A stretch of DNA of 64,000 nt from Propionimicrobium sp. PCR01-08-3. Lineage in GTDB: Bacteria > Actinomycetota > Actinomycetes > Propionibacteriales > Propionibacteriaceae. Where the stretch lies: the NCBI RefSeq assembly GCF_030286045.1, contig NZ_CP127390.1, forward strand, positions 620,001-684,000, given 5' to 3'. The translations under genes were made by a program, and so were the position numbers. The notes under the pieces are model-generated. The model searched no databases, was not told where the DNA came from, and worked only from the letters and a program-made list of their open reading frames with translations. Of this stretch, positions 9,375 through 18,514 are shown in pieces; within the stretch, counting starts at the first letter, position 1; the number at the start of each line of letters is the position of its first letter.

Positions 9375-10190
9375 ATGAAGCAGTATCTCGATCTGCTGCA
9401 GCACGTGCTGGACCACGGCGTGCACAAGGACGACCGCACCGGCACGGGTACTCGCAGCGTTTTCGGCTACCAGATGCGTTTCGATCTGGCTGCCGGATTC
9501 CCGCTGCTGACTACCAAGAAGGTCTTCACCCGGGGTGTCTTCGGGGAATTGCTGTGGTTCCTCAAGGGGTCGACCAATATCGAGTGGCTGTCAGAACATA
9601 ACATCCACATCTGGGACGAATGGGCTTCGCCGCAGGGAGATTTGGGCCCGATTTACGGTTATCAGTGGCGCAGCTGGCCGACCCCCGACGGCGGGCACGT
9701 CGACCAGATAAGCCAGGTGATCGAGGACATCAAGAAGAATCCGAATTCCAGGCGGCATATTGTCTCTGCCTGGAATGTCGCGGATATCCCTCAGATGGCA
9801 CTGCCTCCGTGCCACGCGCTTTTCCAGTTCTATGTCGCCCCGCCGCAAGCTGAGGGGGAGCGCGGTAAGTTGAGCTGCCAGCTGTATCAGCGTTCGGCCG
9901 ACTTGTTCTTGGGTGTGCCGTTCAATATCGCTTCCTACGCCGCGTTGACCCACATGATTGCCCAGGCCTGCGACCTGGATGTCGGAGATTTCGTGCACAC
10001 TCTGGGGGATGCGCACATCTACGACAACCATATTGACCAGGTGCATGAGCAGCTCGCCCGTAAACCCCGTGATCTGCCGAAATTGTGGCTGAATCCGGAG
10101 GTAAACGACATTTTCGATTTCACTTTGGATGACATCAAAGTGACCGATTATCACCCGCGTCCAGCGATCAAAGCACCGATCGCGGTGTGA
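9375..10190 (+). CDS. thyA: Thymidylate synthase
   Basis: The 271 residues have every ThyA landmark: [18 protein letters not shown] (folate/phosphate loop), [12 protein letters not shown] with the nucleophilic cysteine, [18 protein letters not shown] (dUMP phosphate arginine), [12 protein letters not shown], and the C-terminal APIAV. It makes dTMP from dUMP and methylene-tetrahydrofolate. The dihydrofolate product is recycled by the folA product encoded 148 bp downstream. Confidence 0.96.
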   Translation: MKQYLDLLQHVLDHGVHKDDRTGTGTRSVFGYQMRFDLAAGFPLLTTKKVFTRGVFGELLWFLKGSTNIEWLSEHNIHIWDEWASPQGDLGPIYGYQWRSWPTPDGGHVDQISQVIEDIKKNPNSRRHIVSAWNVADIPQMALPPCHALFQFYVAPPQAEGERGKLSCQLYQRSADLFLGVPFNIASYAALTHMIAQACDLDVGDFVHTLGDAHIYDNHIDQVHEQLARKPRDLPKLWLNPEVNDIFDFTLDDIKVTDYHPRPAIKAPIAV

Positions 10191-10338
10191 ACCGCACATG
10201 CTGGATGGAGCAATACGGAGGTCATTCGTGCGGCCGAAATATCAAGACGACGCCGAATTGCCGGCCGCGTCTCGAGAGGCCAGCCATGGGAACAGCTGAC
10301 GGACGGCCCAAGTTTGGCGAAATGGAGGAGCGGGGCGC

Positions 10339-10995
10339 ATGAAGTTGATTGCGATCGCGGTCGTGGCCCGCAACAGTGTGATCGGTGACGGCGACGACCA
10401 ACCGTTCAAGTTCCGGGAGGATTGGGCGCGGTTCAAGAAGGTCACCATGGGGCATCCGCTGATCATGGGCCGTAAGACGCACGATGCGATGGGTCTGCTG
10501 CCCGGCCGCTGCAGCATCGTCATCACACACGATCCGGACGCACTGAGCTTTCCCACAGGTCACGACGGGCGTCCTCGGGGGATTGCGGTATCGACCTGGG
10601 ACGAGGCGGTCGCCGCTGCCGGTGGCGCTTCTCGACGCGATGCGGCCATTCCTGCTCTGAACAGTTCCGATATCGATAGCTCTGCCTCCGGGGGCGCGGC
10701 TCCGGGCGGGCTCCGCACTCCACGAGCGGCGGATTCCCCTGGTGCCGTTCCCCGTGAGGTGGGTCCGGATGATGCCGCCGGACCCGCGTCCAGTGACGAG
10801 GCCTACGTGATCGGAGGCGGCCAGATCTACCGGATGGCCTGGCCCCATCTCGATGAACTGGATATCACCGAAGTTCATGCCGACGCCCAGGGTTCCGTAT
10901 TGTTCCCGGAAATTCATGTGCCCGAATGGCAGGAGATTTCGCGGGAGCCACGCGGCGAATTCGATTTCGTGAAATATGAAAGGACGCGCGGGTGA
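10339..10995 (+). CDS. folA: Dihydrofolate reductase with a low-complexity insertion
   Basis: At 218 residues this is about 55 longer than typical DHFR. Conserved parts are AVVARNSVIGDG, the acidic active-site residue (D28 in FREDWARFKK), PLIMGRKTHDAMG and VIGGGQIYRMAWP. Residues about 95-153 form an Ala/Gly/Ser/Pro-rich insert between the helix ending DEAVAAA and the strand AYVIGGG, a surface position relative to E. coli DHFR. The usual PWxLP is replaced by QPFKFRED. The frame is intact on both sides, so a functional enzyme is likely. It lies downstream of thyA, its pathway partner, and overlaps the next gene by GTGA. Confidence 0.88.
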   Translation: MKLIAIAVVARNSVIGDGDDQPFKFREDWARFKKVTMGHPLIMGRKTHDAMGLLPGRCSIVITHDPDALSFPTGHDGRPRGIAVSTWDEAVAAAGGASRRDAAIPALNSSDIDSSASGGAAPGGLRTPRAADSPGAVPREVGPDDAAGPASSDEAYVIGGGQIYRMAWPHLDELDITEVHADAQGSVLFPEIHVPEWQEISREPRGEFDFVKYERTRG

Positions 10996-11417
10996 AGATC
11001 AATCTCGACGCCGGTGATGTCGCCACATTCACCAAAACATTGAGCGAATCAGACGTCTATCTTTTTGCCGGTATCACCGGCGATCTTTCGCCCAATCACA
11101 TCAACGAGGAATATGGGAAGACCACCAGCTATGGAGGCCGCATCGCGCACGGCATGCTGGTGCTCAGCTTGTCGTCCGCCTGTTCGACGATGATTCAGGC
11201 CAGGTCCGGCCAGGCCTGCGTCAGTTACGGCTATGACAAGGTGCGTTTTACCGCAGGCGTCCTGCTCGGTGACACGTTGACCGTCACCTACCGTATCGAT
11301 GAGGTGGACGACGAAGCAGCCAAGACCTACGCGAGCATTCAGATTCACAATCAGCGTGGCGAATTGTGTGCGGTCGCAACGCACATCCTGAAGTTCTTTG
11401 ATGCGCCGCTTGGATGA
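10992..11417 (+). CDS. MaoC-like (R)-specific enoyl-CoA hydratase / hotdog dehydratase
   Basis: The 141-residue single hotdog domain has the hydratase 2 motif: GITGDLSPNHIN followed by GGRIAHGML, which supplies the catalytic Asp/His pair. Its length matches the PhaJ-type single-domain enzymes (about 135-160). The GTG start at 10992 overlaps the folA stop. The substrate is unknown; similar proteins hydrate short-chain 2-enoyl-CoA. Nothing nearby points to polyhydroxyalkanoate or fatty acid pathways, so the role remains open. Confidence 0.85.
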   Translation: MKINLDAGDVATFTKTLSESDVYLFAGITGDLSPNHINEEYGKTTSYGGRIAHGMLVLSLSSACSTMIQARSGQACVSYGYDKVRFTAGVLLGDTLTVTYRIDEVDDEAAKTYASIQIHNQRGELCAVATHILKFFDAPLG

Positions 11418-11475
11418 TTTTTCGTCACAGAGCGAGCCGAGCATCGTGGCCTAACCTGGATTCAGATATTTGTGC

Positions 11476-11519
11476 ACATGCTCGATACGGCTAGCTGTTG
11501 TCATTGCTGATGAGCATGT
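11476..11519. repeat. Inverted repeat upstream of dinB
   Basis: ACATGCTC at 11476 and GAGCATGT at 11512 form an 8-bp inverted repeat with 28 bases between, in the 160-bp gap before dinB. No LexA-type TCGAAC-N4-GTTCGA box was found. Its function is unknown and it may be chance. Confidence 0.25.
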
Positions 11520-11577
11520 CAAGCCGAGTATTGCGGAAACATAGCAGGGGGAGAGCGGTGCTGGGAGAACCAAGGTC

Positions 11578-12939
11578 ATGAGGGTATCTCCGTCGATCCT
11601 GCATCTTGATCTGGACGCATTCTTTGCGTCCGTCGAGCAGCGCGACAAACCTTCACTGCGCGGCAAACCGGTGGTCGTCGGGGGCATCGGCGGACGCGGG
11701 GTGGTGGCGACCGCGAGCTATGAGGCGAGGGTTTTCGGCGTCCACTCGGCGATGTCGACGGGTGAGGCGAGACGGCGCGCCCCGAACGCGGCGTACCTCG
11801 GCGGACGATTCGATGCCTATCGGCAGTCGAGCCGGATCGTCATGGCGCTGCTGCGCGAGTTGAGTCCCGTCGTGGAGCCATTGAGTCTGGACGAGGCCTA
11901 CGTCGACCTCGAGGCCGGCGGCATCGACACCTCGAATGCGGTGCGGCTTGAGGAGCTGGTGAGCGAGATCCGCTCGGAGTTGACCAGGCGAACCGAGGGG
12001 CTGCACGCCTCGGTCGGTGTGGGATCCAGCAAGTTCATGGCCAAACTGGCGTCCGAGGCAGCCAAACCCGATGGACAACTGGTGGTGCCGTCCGGCGGGG
12101 AACTGGAGATCATCACGCCGCTGTCGGTGCGCGCGGTGCCTGGCGTCGGACCCGCGACGATGGACCGGCTGGCCAAGCTTGGTATTGCCACGGTCGCCGA
12201 TCTGCAGAAGACATCGGCCAAGGAGCTGGCGCGCGAGTTGGGGCGCTCGGCGGGGACGGCGCTGCACGAGTTGGCGTTCGCCAGGGATGACCGGCCCGTG
12301 CAGGCGGTGCGCGAAGCGAAGTCAATCTCGGTCGAGGATACCTTCGCCGAGGACCTGGTCGATCGCGATCAGATCGTGGCGGTGATCGATCGGGATTCGG
12401 CAACGGTGGCCGCTCGTGTGCGTAAGGCGGGATTGTTTGCGCGGACTGTGACGATCAAGGTGCGGCTCGGGGACTTCACCACGTGGACGCGGTCGCGCAC
12501 GCTTGAGGGTGCGACCGATTCGGCGGAGCGGATCAGGTCGGTGGCCCGCGGTCTGCTCGCCGGGTTGGCCATCGAGAGCGGGGTTCGGCTGCTGGGCGTC
12601 GGCGTTGCGAACTTCACGACCGCGGCTCAAGAAGAACTGTTCTGGGCGGACGAAGAGCTGACACCCGTGACCGAAGAAGTCAGTTCGGCTCCGGCGATGA
12701 AGCGCCGGCATGGCCTGGCCGGTAGCTGGATTCCCGGGATGGATGTAGAACATGAAGAACTTGGACGCGGCTGGGTTTGGGGGTCGGGTCACGGAGTGGT
12801 CACGATACGCTTCGAGACCCGCGAAACCGGAATCGGCCCGGTGCGTTCTCTCGCGGCAGACGACCCGAAGTTGCGTCCTGCCGAACTGCTCCCGATGGCG
12901 TTCCAGGTGGACGAAGCACCGTCCGTGCAGGCGGACTGA
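11578..12939 (+). CDS. dinB: DNA polymerase IV (Y-family, DinB)
   Basis: The 453-residue protein has the Y-family catalytic acids in ILHLDLDAFFASVEQ and SLDEAYVDLE, the AGGIDTS and GVGSSKFMAKLASEAAKPDG stretches, a helix-hairpin-helix (AVPGVGPATMDRLAKLGI), and the little-finger domain. The C-terminal extension with GRGWVWGSGHGVVTIRFETRE is typical of actinobacterial DinB, where usual lengths are 400-460. It performs translesion synthesis. No SOS box was seen upstream. Confidence 0.94.
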   Translation: MRVSPSILHLDLDAFFASVEQRDKPSLRGKPVVVGGIGGRGVVATASYEARVFGVHSAMSTGEARRRAPNAAYLGGRFDAYRQSSRIVMALLRELSPVVEPLSLDEAYVDLEAGGIDTSNAVRLEELVSEIRSELTRRTEGLHASVGVGSSKFMAKLASEAAKPDGQLVVPSGGELEIITPLSVRAVPGVGPATMDRLAKLGIATVADLQKTSAKELARELGRSAGTALHELAFARDDRPVQAVREAKSISVEDTFAEDLVDRDQIVAVIDRDSATVAARVRKAGLFARTVTIKVRLGDFTTWTRSRTLEGATDSAERIRSVARGLLAGLAIESGVRLLGVGVANFTTAAQEELFWADEELTPVTEEVSSAPAMKRRHGLAGSWIPGMDVEHEELGRGWVWGSGHGVVTIRFETRETGIGPVRSLAADDPKLRPAELLPMAFQVDEAPSVQAD

Positions 12940-12980
12940 TACCAAACCTGTTTACATACGACGGTGCCGGATTCCCGACC

Positions 12981-14480
12981 TCATTCGGGACGCGAGCCGG
13001 CGGCCTCCTGTCGCCGGGCCAATGCATGCGCGACCGTTGCGGTGGCCGGGTAGAGCTGCCGATAGAGGTCATTGAGCTCCTCGTAGTTCGCCGCATTCTC
13101 GGGCCTGGGGTGGAGGACTCTGGCCGGTGGATTCCACTCGGAGGCAGCGATGGGCTGTATCAGGTTTGCGGCGAGCCAGGCTGAGCCGTAGCTTGCCCCG
13201 ATGGTCTCTTGCGGAATGACCTGCGGACGACCGCTGATATCGCTGACGATCTGGGTCCATACGTCGCCTTTGGTGCCCCCTCCCACGGCCACGATCCGAT
13301 CGATGCGTCCGCCTGCCGACTCGATGGCCTCGATGTTGTGGCGCACCGCGAGCCCGGTTGCCTCCAGAGCCGCACGATACAGATCGCCTCGTGTGTGGTC
13401 GATGGTCAGCCCGGCAAGGACTCCGCGTGCGGCCGGATCCATCAGCGGAGTTCGTTCACCGGCGAAATAGGGCAGCATCAGCAGACCGTGAGCACCGGGG
13501 CCCGCGGCGTCCGCCTCTGTCACCAGTTCCGAGAAACCCGGGGAACCGAACAGGTCGCGCAACCAGTTGGTGATCGCACCCGAGGTCGCCATGCCACCCG
13601 CCACATTGCGGGTGCCGGGCAGGGCCCCGATGGTGCCCCAGAGCGCAGGTGTGCGCACCGGTTCACTCACCGTGTTGATGAAGAACATCGTCGTGCCGTA
13701 CATCAACATCAGGTCACCAACGTTGTGGGCATCCACCGACAGAGCCTCGGCCCATGCGTCGATCGTGCCGCAGGTCACCGGGATCCCCGCCGGTAGACCG
13801 CTCGCTTCGGCAGCGGCAGGAGTCACCGTACCGGCAATCTCGCCGGCCCACGCCAGCCTCGGCAGGTCGATACCGGTGGCAATCTGATCTGCCCAGGGGC
13901 GGTACCAGGTTTGAGCTTCGATGTCGTACATCGGGGTGCATTGGGAGGCCGATTGGTGATCCAGCAGATAGGCACCGGTGAGTTTCCACACCAGCCAACT
14001 GGCCGGCATGAACAGTCTCTTGGCGCGGGTGTACACAGCCTGCTCGTGACGGGCAATCCAGGCGATCTTCGGGCCGGCGGCCTGGGTGGTCAGAATCGAA
14101 CCGCATCTCGCGATGATGGCATTATCGCCGCCCAGCTTCGTCGTCCATTCGGCGATCTCGTCAACCGCGCGGGTATCGACCCCATACAAGATGGCCGGTC
14201 GAACCGGCGCCGAGTGCTCGTCGGCGAGAGCGACGCACGGGCCCATTCCGGACACTCCGACGGCGACCACTTGGGCTTCGGGCTGGGCCGAGGTCAACTC
14301 GCGGCCGAGCGAACAGAACTCCTGCCACCAGATGTCGGGAGCCATCTCCACATGGCCCGGATGCGGACGCTGAACGTCGTGCTGACGTGTTGCTGTGGCG
14401 AGGACGGAACCGTTCAAACCGCTCAGCACGCCCTTGGTGCTGGATGTGCCGACATCGATTCCGATTACTGCTGCAAACAT
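12981..14480 (-). CDS. FGGY-family carbohydrate kinase (xylulokinase-like)
   Basis: The 499-residue protein has the two-domain FGGY fold: IGIDVGTSSTKGVL at the N-terminus, then GTIDAWAEALSVDAHNVGD with the catalytic Asp and the MLMYGTTMFF loop, and IVAVGGGTKGDVWTQI (adenosine site) in the C-domain. It phosphorylates a ketopentose or related polyol-derived sugar. It is the last gene of a minus-strand operon with an SDR dehydrogenase, a CUT2 importer and a ROK regulator, so its substrate is probably the ketose formed by the SDR. It is distinct from the xylB at 23774, which sits with xylA. Confidence 0.85.
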   Translation of the reverse strand: MFAAVIGIDVGTSSTKGVLSGLNGSVLATATRQHDVQRPHPGHVEMAPDIWWQEFCSLGRELTSAQPEAQVVAVGVSGMGPCVALADEHSAPVRPAILYGVDTRAVDEIAEWTTKLGGDNAIIARCGSILTTQAAGPKIAWIARHEQAVYTRAKRLFMPASWLVWKLTGAYLLDHQSASQCTPMYDIEAQTWYRPWADQIATGIDLPRLAWAGEIAGTVTPAAAEASGLPAGIPVTCGTIDAWAEALSVDAHNVGDLMLMYGTTMFFINTVSEPVRTPALWGTIGALPGTRNVAGGMATSGAITNWLRDLFGSPGFSELVTEADAAGPGAHGLLMLPYFAGERTPLMDPAARGVLAGLTIDHTRGDLYRAALEATGLAVRHNIEAIESAGGRIDRIVAVGGGTKGDVWTQIVSDISGRPQVIPQETIGASYGSAWLAANLIQPIAASEWNPPARVLHPRPENAANYEELNDLYRQLYPATATVAHALARRQEAAGSRPE

Positions 14481-14605
14481 GGTGAACTCCGATCAGAAAT
14501 GAATGGTTCGTGCCAAGGCTTGGACGCTGTTGTCCGCGCCCAGTGGCGTGAGACTGTGCGATGTATCTGATTGCCGGAGCAAACAGGTACATCAGGCATT
14601 GATGG

Positions 14606-15772
14606 TCAGGATTTGGTGCGGCGTACCTGAGGGGCCTGCGGCTGGGCGGGGCCGAGCTCATCGCGGAATTCGGCCACCAGATAGAGTGCCGCACCCGTCG
14701 CGACGGGTTGAGTGGCGTAGCTGCATGGCATCAAGAAGTTTTCCGAGTGACTGGCCAGGAAACTCAGCTGATCCACCTTCTGCCGTAGAGGCGCCAAATG
14801 ATCGCCGATGTGGGCGCCGACGTCGCCGCCGAGGATGATGGTGCAGCCGAAGAGCACTCGAATATTGTGGATGGCCTGCGCCAGATCCGAGGTGTAGTCG
14901 TCCCACTCCTGCATCGTCGTTTGGTCACCGGTGCCCAAACGAGCGAAGAAGGTTTCCAGCGATCCCCCTGCCTTGCTGGCAAGCACTTTGGCGTTGCAGT
15001 ACGCGTCCATACAGCCCTTTTGCCCGCAGTAACAGCGTTTTCCGCCGGGATGAATGCGCAGATGCCCGATCTCGCCCGCGAATTCACCGTCGCCCCGGAA
15101 GATACGGCCATTGATGAGCACAGATCCGCCGACGCTCTTCGAGAGGCTGATGTAGAAGGCGTTGTCAACCCCGTGATCCGGCCAGAACTCGGCGAGCCCG
15201 GCAGCGTCCGAATCGTGCACCAGCAAGGTATGGACGCCCAGGTGCCGGCCGAAGTCCTCGGCGGTGAGGCCCTGGTTGTCGATGACGCGGCCGTAGGTCA
15301 CTTGCGCGGTGGCCTCGCTGATCAATCCGGGGACGGCCACTCCGACCCCGAGGAGTTTGCCGCGGTCAACGGCCGAATCTGCCAGTAGGGCCTCGACCTC
15401 GGCGCCGATGAAAGCGTAGTAATCGTCGGTCATCTCGAACTCGCGGCGGGTCTCGCGTTGTGCCAGTACTTCGCGTTCCAGGTTCACCAGCAGACAGATG
15501 ACGCGGTCCTGGGTGACGTCGACGCCCACGGCCAGCCTGCCGTCGGCGACACAGGCATAGCCGATCGGGTTCCTGCCGCCGTTGGCGCCCGATGACAGCT
15601 TCGCCCGCTGCTCCAGCAGTCCCTCGTCCATGAAATGAGTGAGGTACTTCGACACCGTCGGGAGACTGAGACCCAGGGCCACGGCGATGTCATTCTTGGT
15701 AGCCATGCCTCGCTCGCGGATGAAGTCGTAGGTTGCCCGGCGGGTTCGCTTTCTGATGCTGGACGACTTCAT
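14606..15772 (-). CDS. ROK-family transcriptional regulator
   Basis: The gene encodes 388 residues from the ATG at 15772, which has AGGAGGTGA upstream. An in-frame upstream start at 15841 lacks such a site. The N-terminal winged helix-turn-helix includes MATKNDIAVALGLSLPTVSK. The ROK sugar-sensing domain follows, with the zinc motif GKRCYCGQKGCMDAYC. The usual Glu of CxCGxxGCxE is Asp here. It lies inside the minus-strand transporter operon, 124 bp before the kinase, and may control that operon in response to the sugar. It could repress or activate. Confidence 0.88.
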   Translation of the reverse strand: MKSSSIRKRTRRATYDFIRERGMATKNDIAVALGLSLPTVSKYLTHFMDEGLLEQRAKLSSGANGGRNPIGYACVADGRLAVGVDVTQDRVICLLVNLEREVLAQRETRREFEMTDDYYAFIGAEVEALLADSAVDRGKLLGVGVAVPGLISEATAQVTYGRVIDNQGLTAEDFGRHLGVHTLLVHDSDAAGLAEFWPDHGVDNAFYISLSKSVGGSVLINGRIFRGDGEFAGEIGHLRIHPGGKRCYCGQKGCMDAYCNAKVLASKAGGSLETFFARLGTGDQTTMQEWDDYTSDLAQAIHNIRVLFGCTIILGGDVGAHIGDHLAPLRQKVDQLSFLASHSENFLMPCSYATQPVATGAALYLVAEFRDELGPAQPQAPQVRRTKS

Positions 15773-15919
15773 CTCTGGTTTCACCTCCTGGGCGACTTCG
15801 TGGCCGCGAGTCTTGCATTGCCCACTGCCAGGCGATGTCACGTGCGAATCGAACTCATCCTAATGGCTGGGCACAGATCTCTTCGGGACTGACTATCAGG
15901 CGTACGCGCTCTCACCTCC

Positions 15920-16882
15920 TCATCTGCGGGCGTTATAGAGATTGCGGACGGCGTCGATCAGCACGGCCACGAAGATCATCAGGCCGCCGGCGAACGTGAT
16001 GAGTGTCGATTCGATACCGAGAATCGCCAAGCCGACCTGAATCACGGTGAGTAGCAGAGTGCCGGCCAGCACCCCGAGCATGCTGCCTTTGCCGCCGGTG
16101 AGGCTCACGCCACCGATGACGGCGGCGGCGATGACCTGCATCTCGTAGGTCGTTCCGAATGATGACGTCACGGCGCCCATATATCCCGACAGCAGCCAGC
16201 CGGCGATACCCGACAGCAGCCCGGACACGACATAGGCCAAGATCTTCGTCCGGTCGACGTTGATGCCGGCGATATATGCACCGCGGAAGTTGCCGCCTAC
16301 CGCGAACAAGGCCCGGCCGAAACGAGTGCGCGTCCAGATGATGTGGAAAATTACGAAGGCGATGATCAGCACGACGGGCAATGCCGGGAACGGGCCGATC
16401 TTTCCCTGGCTGATGAACTTATAGGAATCGGGAAGCTGCGAGATGGTGGTGCCGCCGGTGATGGCCAACAGCCCGCCCTGCAGCACCATGTTCATGGCCA
16501 AGGTCGTGATCAGCGCGTTGGCCCTCAATTTGGTGACGATGATTCCGTTCACCAAGCCGATGGCCGATCCGACGAGCAGGATGATCAGGATGGATACGAT
16601 GACCGGCACGCCGGCCTTCATGGCGAGCACACCGAGCAGGGCCGAGAAACCGGCGGTTCCGACGGTGGCCAGGTTGATGTCGCCCAGCACGATGATCATG
16701 GAGATTGCGATGGCCAGCAGTCCCATGACCGTCGCCTGAACGAGGACGTTCGAGAGAATGCCGAACGAATAGAACGACGACCGGAACAAGCCCATGATCA
16801 CGATGGACGCGACGAGCAGAATCCATACCGCCTGATTCATGCAAAAGTCGGCGACTTTTCGAGCAGTAGATGTCTCTGACAT
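15920..16882 (-). CDS. CUT2 sugar ABC transporter permease (RbsC/XylH type)
   Basis: From the ATG at 16882 the protein has 320 residues, the usual RbsC length, with 8-10 transmembrane helices. The core motifs NGIIVTKLRANALITTLAM and GGVSLTGGKGS are family hallmarks. An AGGAGG lies within the last codons of the upstream ATPase gene and four bases separate the genes, so translation is coupled. It would form a homodimeric channel for the sugar brought by the binding protein at 18515. Confidence 0.92.
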   Translation of the reverse strand: MSETSTARKVADFCMNQAVWILLVASIVIMGLFRSSFYSFGILSNVLVQATVMGLLAIAISMIIVLGDINLATVGTAGFSALLGVLAMKAGVPVIVSILIILLVGSAIGLVNGIIVTKLRANALITTLAMNMVLQGGLLAITGGTTISQLPDSYKFISQGKIGPFPALPVVLIIAFVIFHIIWTRTRFGRALFAVGGNFRGAYIAGINVDRTKILAYVVSGLLSGIAGWLLSGYMGAVTSSFGTTYEMQVIAAAVIGGVSLTGGKGSMLGVLAGTLLLTVIQVGLAILGIESTLITFAGGLMIFVAVLIDAVRNLYNARR

Positions 16883-16886
16883 GGCG

Positions 16887-18395
16887 CTACACGGCCTCCT
16901 TCTCACGGTCCCTGATGGCGGTGAGTTCGTCGATGGTGATGTCTGTGTTGTTGAGGATGGTGACGATGTGGCCTTCGTCGAAGAAGACCAGACGATCCGC
17001 CACCCGCAGGAGTTCCTCGTAGTCGTTCGTGAGATAGATGGTGCTCATGCCTTGATCGGTGAGGCGGAGGATGGTCGCGATGATCTCTTCACGGCTCTTG
17101 ATGTCGATGCCGACGGTGGGCTCGTCCAGAATCAATAGCCGCGGATCGGTGTTCAGCAGCCGGCTGACTATGACCTTCTGCTGGTTGCCGCCGGACAACT
17201 GGTCCATCTGGTCTTCAATGGAACTGCACTTGATCTTGAGAGCCTGCCGGTATTGCTCCGAGAACAGCCGTTGCTTGGCCAGATTGATGAATCCGGCCAT
17301 AGCCTTCAGCTTTCCTGGATGACTGGCGATGCCGATGTTCTCGTTGACGTTCATCGTCGGCATGATGCCCTCGCGCTGCCGATCGAAGGAGATGTAGGCG
17401 ATGTCTTGTGCGATGGCTTGTTCCGGCGAACTCAAGGTCAGCCGGTGACCTTCGGCGGTGATCGTGCCGGAGGTCAGTTTGGTGAGGCCGAACAGCGCGC
17501 GGCAGAACTCACGCGCCCCCGAGCCCGGAAATCCGACCACCCCGAGAATCTCGCCCTTGCGTACGTCGACCGAGACGTTCTCGAGATTTGTGCCGTAAAG
17601 CTCGTCGACTTGGAGCAGCACTCCGTCGCCGTTGGGATTGTGCGCTTCTGAACGCCTGGTGAGTTCCACATCTTCGCCCGCGACAAGATAGGCCAAATGA
17701 GACTCGGTGGCCTTCTTCGACATGTCGACCGGGTACATCTTGCCGTCTCGCAGCACTGTGATTTCGTCCGACAGGTCGAGCACCTCACCCAGATAGTGCG
17801 AGATGAAGATGAAGGCAGTTCCTTTCGCCTTGAGATCACGGACGAAACTGAACAGCTCGGCGCGTTCACGGTTGGTCAAGGCGGTGGTTGGTTCGTCCAA
17901 GATGATGAGTCTGGCACCCGAGTGCATGGCGCGGATGATGTTGAGCTTGCGAGCGTCGATGGAGCTCAGCTCTCGCACCGGTGTTCGGGGATCAACCTTC
18001 AGCCCGTAGTCGCCCAGTTCTTGGGCAGCGACCTGGTTGATCGTCTTCCAGTCGACCAGGCCGCGGCGCAGCGGCAGGACGCCCGAGAAAATGTTCTCGC
18101 CCACCGAGAGGTCGGGGAAGGAGTTCTCGTGCTGGGGGACAAGCCTGATGCCCAACTCTTGACGATTGAAGATGTTGAGGGACCTGATGTCCTGGCCATC
18201 GAAAAGCACCTCGCCGACGCTCGGAGGATAGATGCCGGCGATGATGTTCACCAAGGTCGACTTGCCGGCGCCGTTGCGGCCGAGCAGCGAGTGGATCTGA
18301 CCGACTCCGACCTCCAGGCTGACGTCGGAGAGGGCACGGGTTGCTCCGAATATCTTGGATATGTTGTTGACTTGCAGTAATGGTGTCGTGTTCAC
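16887..18395 (-). CDS. CUT2 sugar ABC transporter ATP-binding protein (RbsA/XylG type)
   Basis: The 502-residue protein is two fused ATPase domains, as in RbsA. The first has Walker A GRNGAGKST and Walker B ILDEPTTAL. The second has a degenerate P-loop region (GFPGSGAREFCRALFG), LSGGNQQKVIVSRLL and LLILDEPTVGID. The second-site degeneracy is normal for CUT2 ATPases. In place of the usual LSxGQ the first domain reads RELSSIDARKLNIIRAM, also as in RbsA relatives. It powers import of a monosaccharide or polyol. Confidence 0.93.
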   Translation of the reverse strand: MNTTPLLQVNNISKIFGATRALSDVSLEVGVGQIHSLLGRNGAGKSTLVNIIAGIYPPSVGEVLFDGQDIRSLNIFNRQELGIRLVPQHENSFPDLSVGENIFSGVLPLRRGLVDWKTINQVAAQELGDYGLKVDPRTPVRELSSIDARKLNIIRAMHSGARLIILDEPTTALTNRERAELFSFVRDLKAKGTAFIFISHYLGEVLDLSDEITVLRDGKMYPVDMSKKATESHLAYLVAGEDVELTRRSEAHNPNGDGVLLQVDELYGTNLENVSVDVRKGEILGVVGFPGSGAREFCRALFGLTKLTSGTITAEGHRLTLSSPEQAIAQDIAYISFDRQREGIMPTMNVNENIGIASHPGKLKAMAGFINLAKQRLFSEQYRQALKIKCSSIEDQMDQLSGGNQQKVIVSRLLNTDPRLLILDEPTVGIDIKSREEIIATILRLTDQGMSTIYLTNDYEELLRVADRLVFFDEGHIVTILNNTDITIDELTAIRDREKEAV

Positions 18396-18415
18396 GGCTG
18401 GTTCCTTCGTTGACA

Positions 18416-18453
18416 GTGGTGCCGCTGGCAGATCAGATGCACAGCGGCACCAC
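18416..18453 (-). terminator. Stable hairpin between binding-protein and ATPase genes
   Basis: GTGGTGCCGCTG (18416-18427) pairs perfectly with CAGCGGCACCAC (18442-18453) around a 14-base loop. It lies 3' of the binding-protein gene on the minus strand and has no T-run. Such hairpins often stabilise the abundant binding-protein mRNA or partly stop transcription. Full termination is unlikely as the operon continues. Confidence 0.5.
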
Positions 18454-18514
18454 GGCCTGTCGTCCGGGCCCTGCGAATTTCAGAGGTCGAACCGGATGTT
18501 GTTGGCAGATCCGG

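Noticed and set aside
11418-11577. Possible SOS (LexA) box before dinB
   Set aside because: No TCGAAC-N4-GTTCGA-like sequence was found in the gap.
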